A DNA stretch of 5,324 bases, from positions 1-5,324 of the forward strand of contig CAILAO010000106.1 of NCBI GenBank assembly GCA_903832105.1. The letters run 5' to 3'. Positions 3,771-5,324 of this stretch are shown here, piece by piece; position 1 is the first letter of the stretch; each line of letters starts with the position of its first letter. The position numbers and the translations under genes are program-made. The stretch comes from an uncultured Pseudomonadota bacterium. Lineage in GTDB: Bacteria; Bdellovibrionota_B; Oligoflexia; Oligoflexales; CAILAO01. The notes under the pieces are model-generated. The model did not search any database. It was not told where the DNA came from and saw nothing but the letters and a program-made list of their open reading frames with translations.

Positions 3771-5324
3771 TGTTCAGTTGCCAATTTTATCGTAAAAATT
3801 GCTCCCCCCCCTGGCGCATTACTTGCTGTTATCGATCCTCCCTGAGCTTCGATGAAGCCGCGAGCAATGGAAAGACCAAGCCCCAAACCACCTACCTTTT
3901 CAGGATGCCTCCTATAAAACCTCTCAAATACCTGCTCGATCTCTTTTTCTGAAAAACCTGGTCCATTGTCTTTGATTCGAAACTCCACAGTGTCATCAGG
4001 CGCCTTAACAACATCAAGCTTAATTACAGGTGTGTGGCCCGAATAGGAAATGGCGTTTTTTAGAATGTTGATCAAAGCCTGAACTGTCAGTACAGGATCA
4101 CATTTGATTGCCGATATCCCCTCGTCAACGAAAGTTTCAATATCAAACGATCCATTTCCTATCTTATGTAATACCGGGCCCAGTATATCCGGAACATCAA
4201 CCAGCTGGAGAGCTGTTTTCAAGGCATTGCTTTCGATACGCGTCATGTCCAGCATATTGTCAACAACATCTATCAGACGCTCCGATTCACTTTCCACGTG
4301 AGACGATAATTCATTGACTAAAAGCTGCAACTTAGATTCTTTCAGTTCCGCGACCTTGTTTTTAAGAGCTGCAGCGGCACCTTTGATAGTGGTTAAAGGC
4401 GTTTTCAATTCATGAGAGACAGAATCAAAGAGAGATCTATAAAGACGATCTGCTTGTTCCAATGCGTCGAGCCGTTTTCTTGATTCGTGCAACATTTCGC
4501 GTTCAATTCCGGTATTTATCTGATTCACCAAGATATAGGCATAATTTCGAGCTTCATAATCAAATTTCTTCCCTTTGGGTAGTCTGATCGCGATAGCACC
4601 CAAGACCTTGTCCTTAGCCTGTATTGGAAAAAACGTAGCTGAAGCTGAAGAAGAAAGTGTTTCCGTGAACTGTCCCGCCATCTGGCCATTGGTTTGAACC
4701 CATTTAGCCACTGCGATTTCCTTGTCTTCAAGCATAAGTGTGCTGAAGTGGTGAATCTTTGGATCTTCTGATTCTGGAGTAAGAATCACGGCTGTCTGCG
4801 CAGAAAATATTCGGTCAAGCATTTCGATTCCAAGAGAGATGACTCTATTAAGGTCTTTTGCTTCAGCAATGGCATGAGCCAATTTGAATGATTGAAAAGC
4901 TTTCTCTTCACGATTTTGAATAGCAGTGTTTTGTTTTTTTAATCTCGCCGTAAGATATCCCGTAACACTTGCCGCGATAAAAAACATCGCTACCATCAAT
5001 ATGTCTCTTGGTTTGTCGATCGCGAACGTGTAAAGAGGCGGTATGAAAAAGAAATTGTGCACTAGAGACAAAATAACCGCGATTGCAAAAACTGAGATCC
5101 ATGACAAAGCGAGCCCAGACAATGTGACAATAATCAAGAAAAGAATTCCTATGGCTTCGTAATCTATAACTTGATTCAATAGAGCTGCCATAAGCCATGA
5201 GAATAGGCTTATGGACACAATCCAAGAAAGATTGCTCCAGGGATAAAAAGACGACTCATCCGACAATGAAAGAGTTTTGGTATCACTTAATAACAGACAG
5301 ATCGGAAAGCGTCGTGTAGGGAAA
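3767..5324 (-). CDS. kdpD: KdpD sensor histidine kinase, N-terminal part beyond the window
   Basis: The C-terminal 518 codons of a membrane sensor kinase that controls KdpE. Residue numbers here count from the TTG at 5264-5266, with 19 more in-frame codons visible upstream and no stop before the edge. Four membrane helices of the DUF4118 type span about 13-107 and include the KdpD hallmark HNFFFIPPLYTF. A GAF-like region follows (about 125-255), then the H-box SVSHELKTP with phospho-acceptor H285, N-box N404, G1 DNGPGF (433-438), F-box FERFY and G2 GGLGLGL (459-465). All kinase motifs are intact. The TTG has no ribosome binding site, and the residues before it (FPICLLLSD) resemble the last strand of a universal-stress-type domain, so the usual N-terminal KdpD and Usp domains probably lie off the edge. 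The stop overlaps the kdpE start by four bases. Potassium or osmotic sensing is inferred from the family. Confidence 0.93.
   Translation of the reverse strand, partial: FPTRRFPICLLLSDTKTLSLSDESSFYPWSNLSWIVSISLFSWLMAALLNQVIDYEAIGILFLIIVTLSGLALSWISVFAIAVILSLVHNFFFIPPLYTFAIDKPRDILMVAMFFIAASVTGYLTARLKKQNTAIQNREEKAFQSFKLAHAIAEAKDLNRVISLGIEMLDRIFSAQTAVILTPESEDPKIHHFSTLMLEDKEIAVAKWVQTNGQMAGQFTETLSSSASATFFPIQAKDKVLGAIAIRLPKGKKFDYEARNYAYILVNQINTGIEREMLHESRKRLDALEQADRLYRSLFDSVSHELKTPLTTIKGAAAALKNKVAELKESKLQLLVNELSSHVESESERLIDVVDNMLDMTRIESNALKTALQLVDVPDILGPVLHKIGNGSFDIETFVDEGISAIKCDPVLTVQALINILKNAISYSGHTPVIKLDVVKAPDDTVEFRIKDNGPGFSEKEIEQVFERFYRRHPEKVGGLGLGLSIARGFIEAQGGSITASNAPGGGAIFTIKLATEQ
3804..3811 (-). 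repeat. Run of eight G inside the kdpD coding strand
   Basis: Eight consecutive C on the plus strand encode part of a PGGGAIF segment in the last beta-strand region of the kinase ATP-binding domain, about 35 bases before the stop. The frame as given yields a family-like C-terminus. Gain or loss of one G would replace the last residues and move the stop ahead of the kdpE start, upsetting the ATGA overlap. Confidence 0.6.

Noticed and set aside
1..5324. CRISPR array, insertion sequence, rRNA or phage genes
   Set aside because: No regularly spaced repeats, no transposase or integrase motifs and no rRNA-like stretches were seen on either strand.

Overview
The window shows five clear protein genes plus regulatory and repeat structure. 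It suggests a mesophilic Gram-negative bacterium of moderate G+C. The reasons are a secreted chymotrypsin-fold protease, a second Sec-exported small protein, a Kdp potassium two-component system, sigma70-like promoter hexamers, and GGAG-type ribosome binding sites on the two exported-protein genes. A chymotrypsin-family protease beside an unknown exported protein is a style common in Bdellovibrio-type predators, but I infer this only from protein style and hold the taxonomy loosely.

Layout, left to right. Bases 1-232 are non-coding or hold at most a micro-ORF. They carry a promoter-like pair, a small G+C-rich island with an initiator-tRNA-like anticodon loop, and a second promoter-like pair whose predicted transcription start falls on the next start codon. 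At 233-1372 (+) lies an AAA-type ATPase with a C-terminal DUF4143 domain. At 1373-1673 is a 301-bp convergent gap with two strong inverted repeats: an A+T-rich perfect 11-bp stem, and a G+C-rich 13-bp stem that looks like a dispersed palindromic repeat and probably also ends the protease transcript. At 1674-2417 (-) is an exported S1-family serine protease with an intact His-Asp-Ser triad. It is divergent from a small exported protein of unknown function at 2652-3026 (+), and each of these two has its own ribosome binding site and promoter candidates. From 3057 to the right edge, reading right to left, is a kdpD-kdpE pair. The response regulator is complete. The sensor kinase runs off the window, and only its membrane, GAF and kinase part is visible.

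How the genes relate. KdpD and KdpE are a two-component pair known to sense potassium limitation or osmotic stress and to activate the KdpFABC potassium pump. Their 4-base ATGA overlap indicates translational coupling, and kdpFABC would be expected beyond the right edge. The protease and the small exported protein share only a 234-bp divergent region, so co-regulation is possible but not shown. The ATPase appears to be a stand-alone unit.

I do not see a clearly new multi-gene system. The items most worth a second look are the tRNA-like/micro-ORF island before the ATPase, the possible leaderless start of the ATPase, the palindromic repeat near 1600-1634, the unusual substrate pocket of the protease, and the 8-G run near the 3' end of kdpD.
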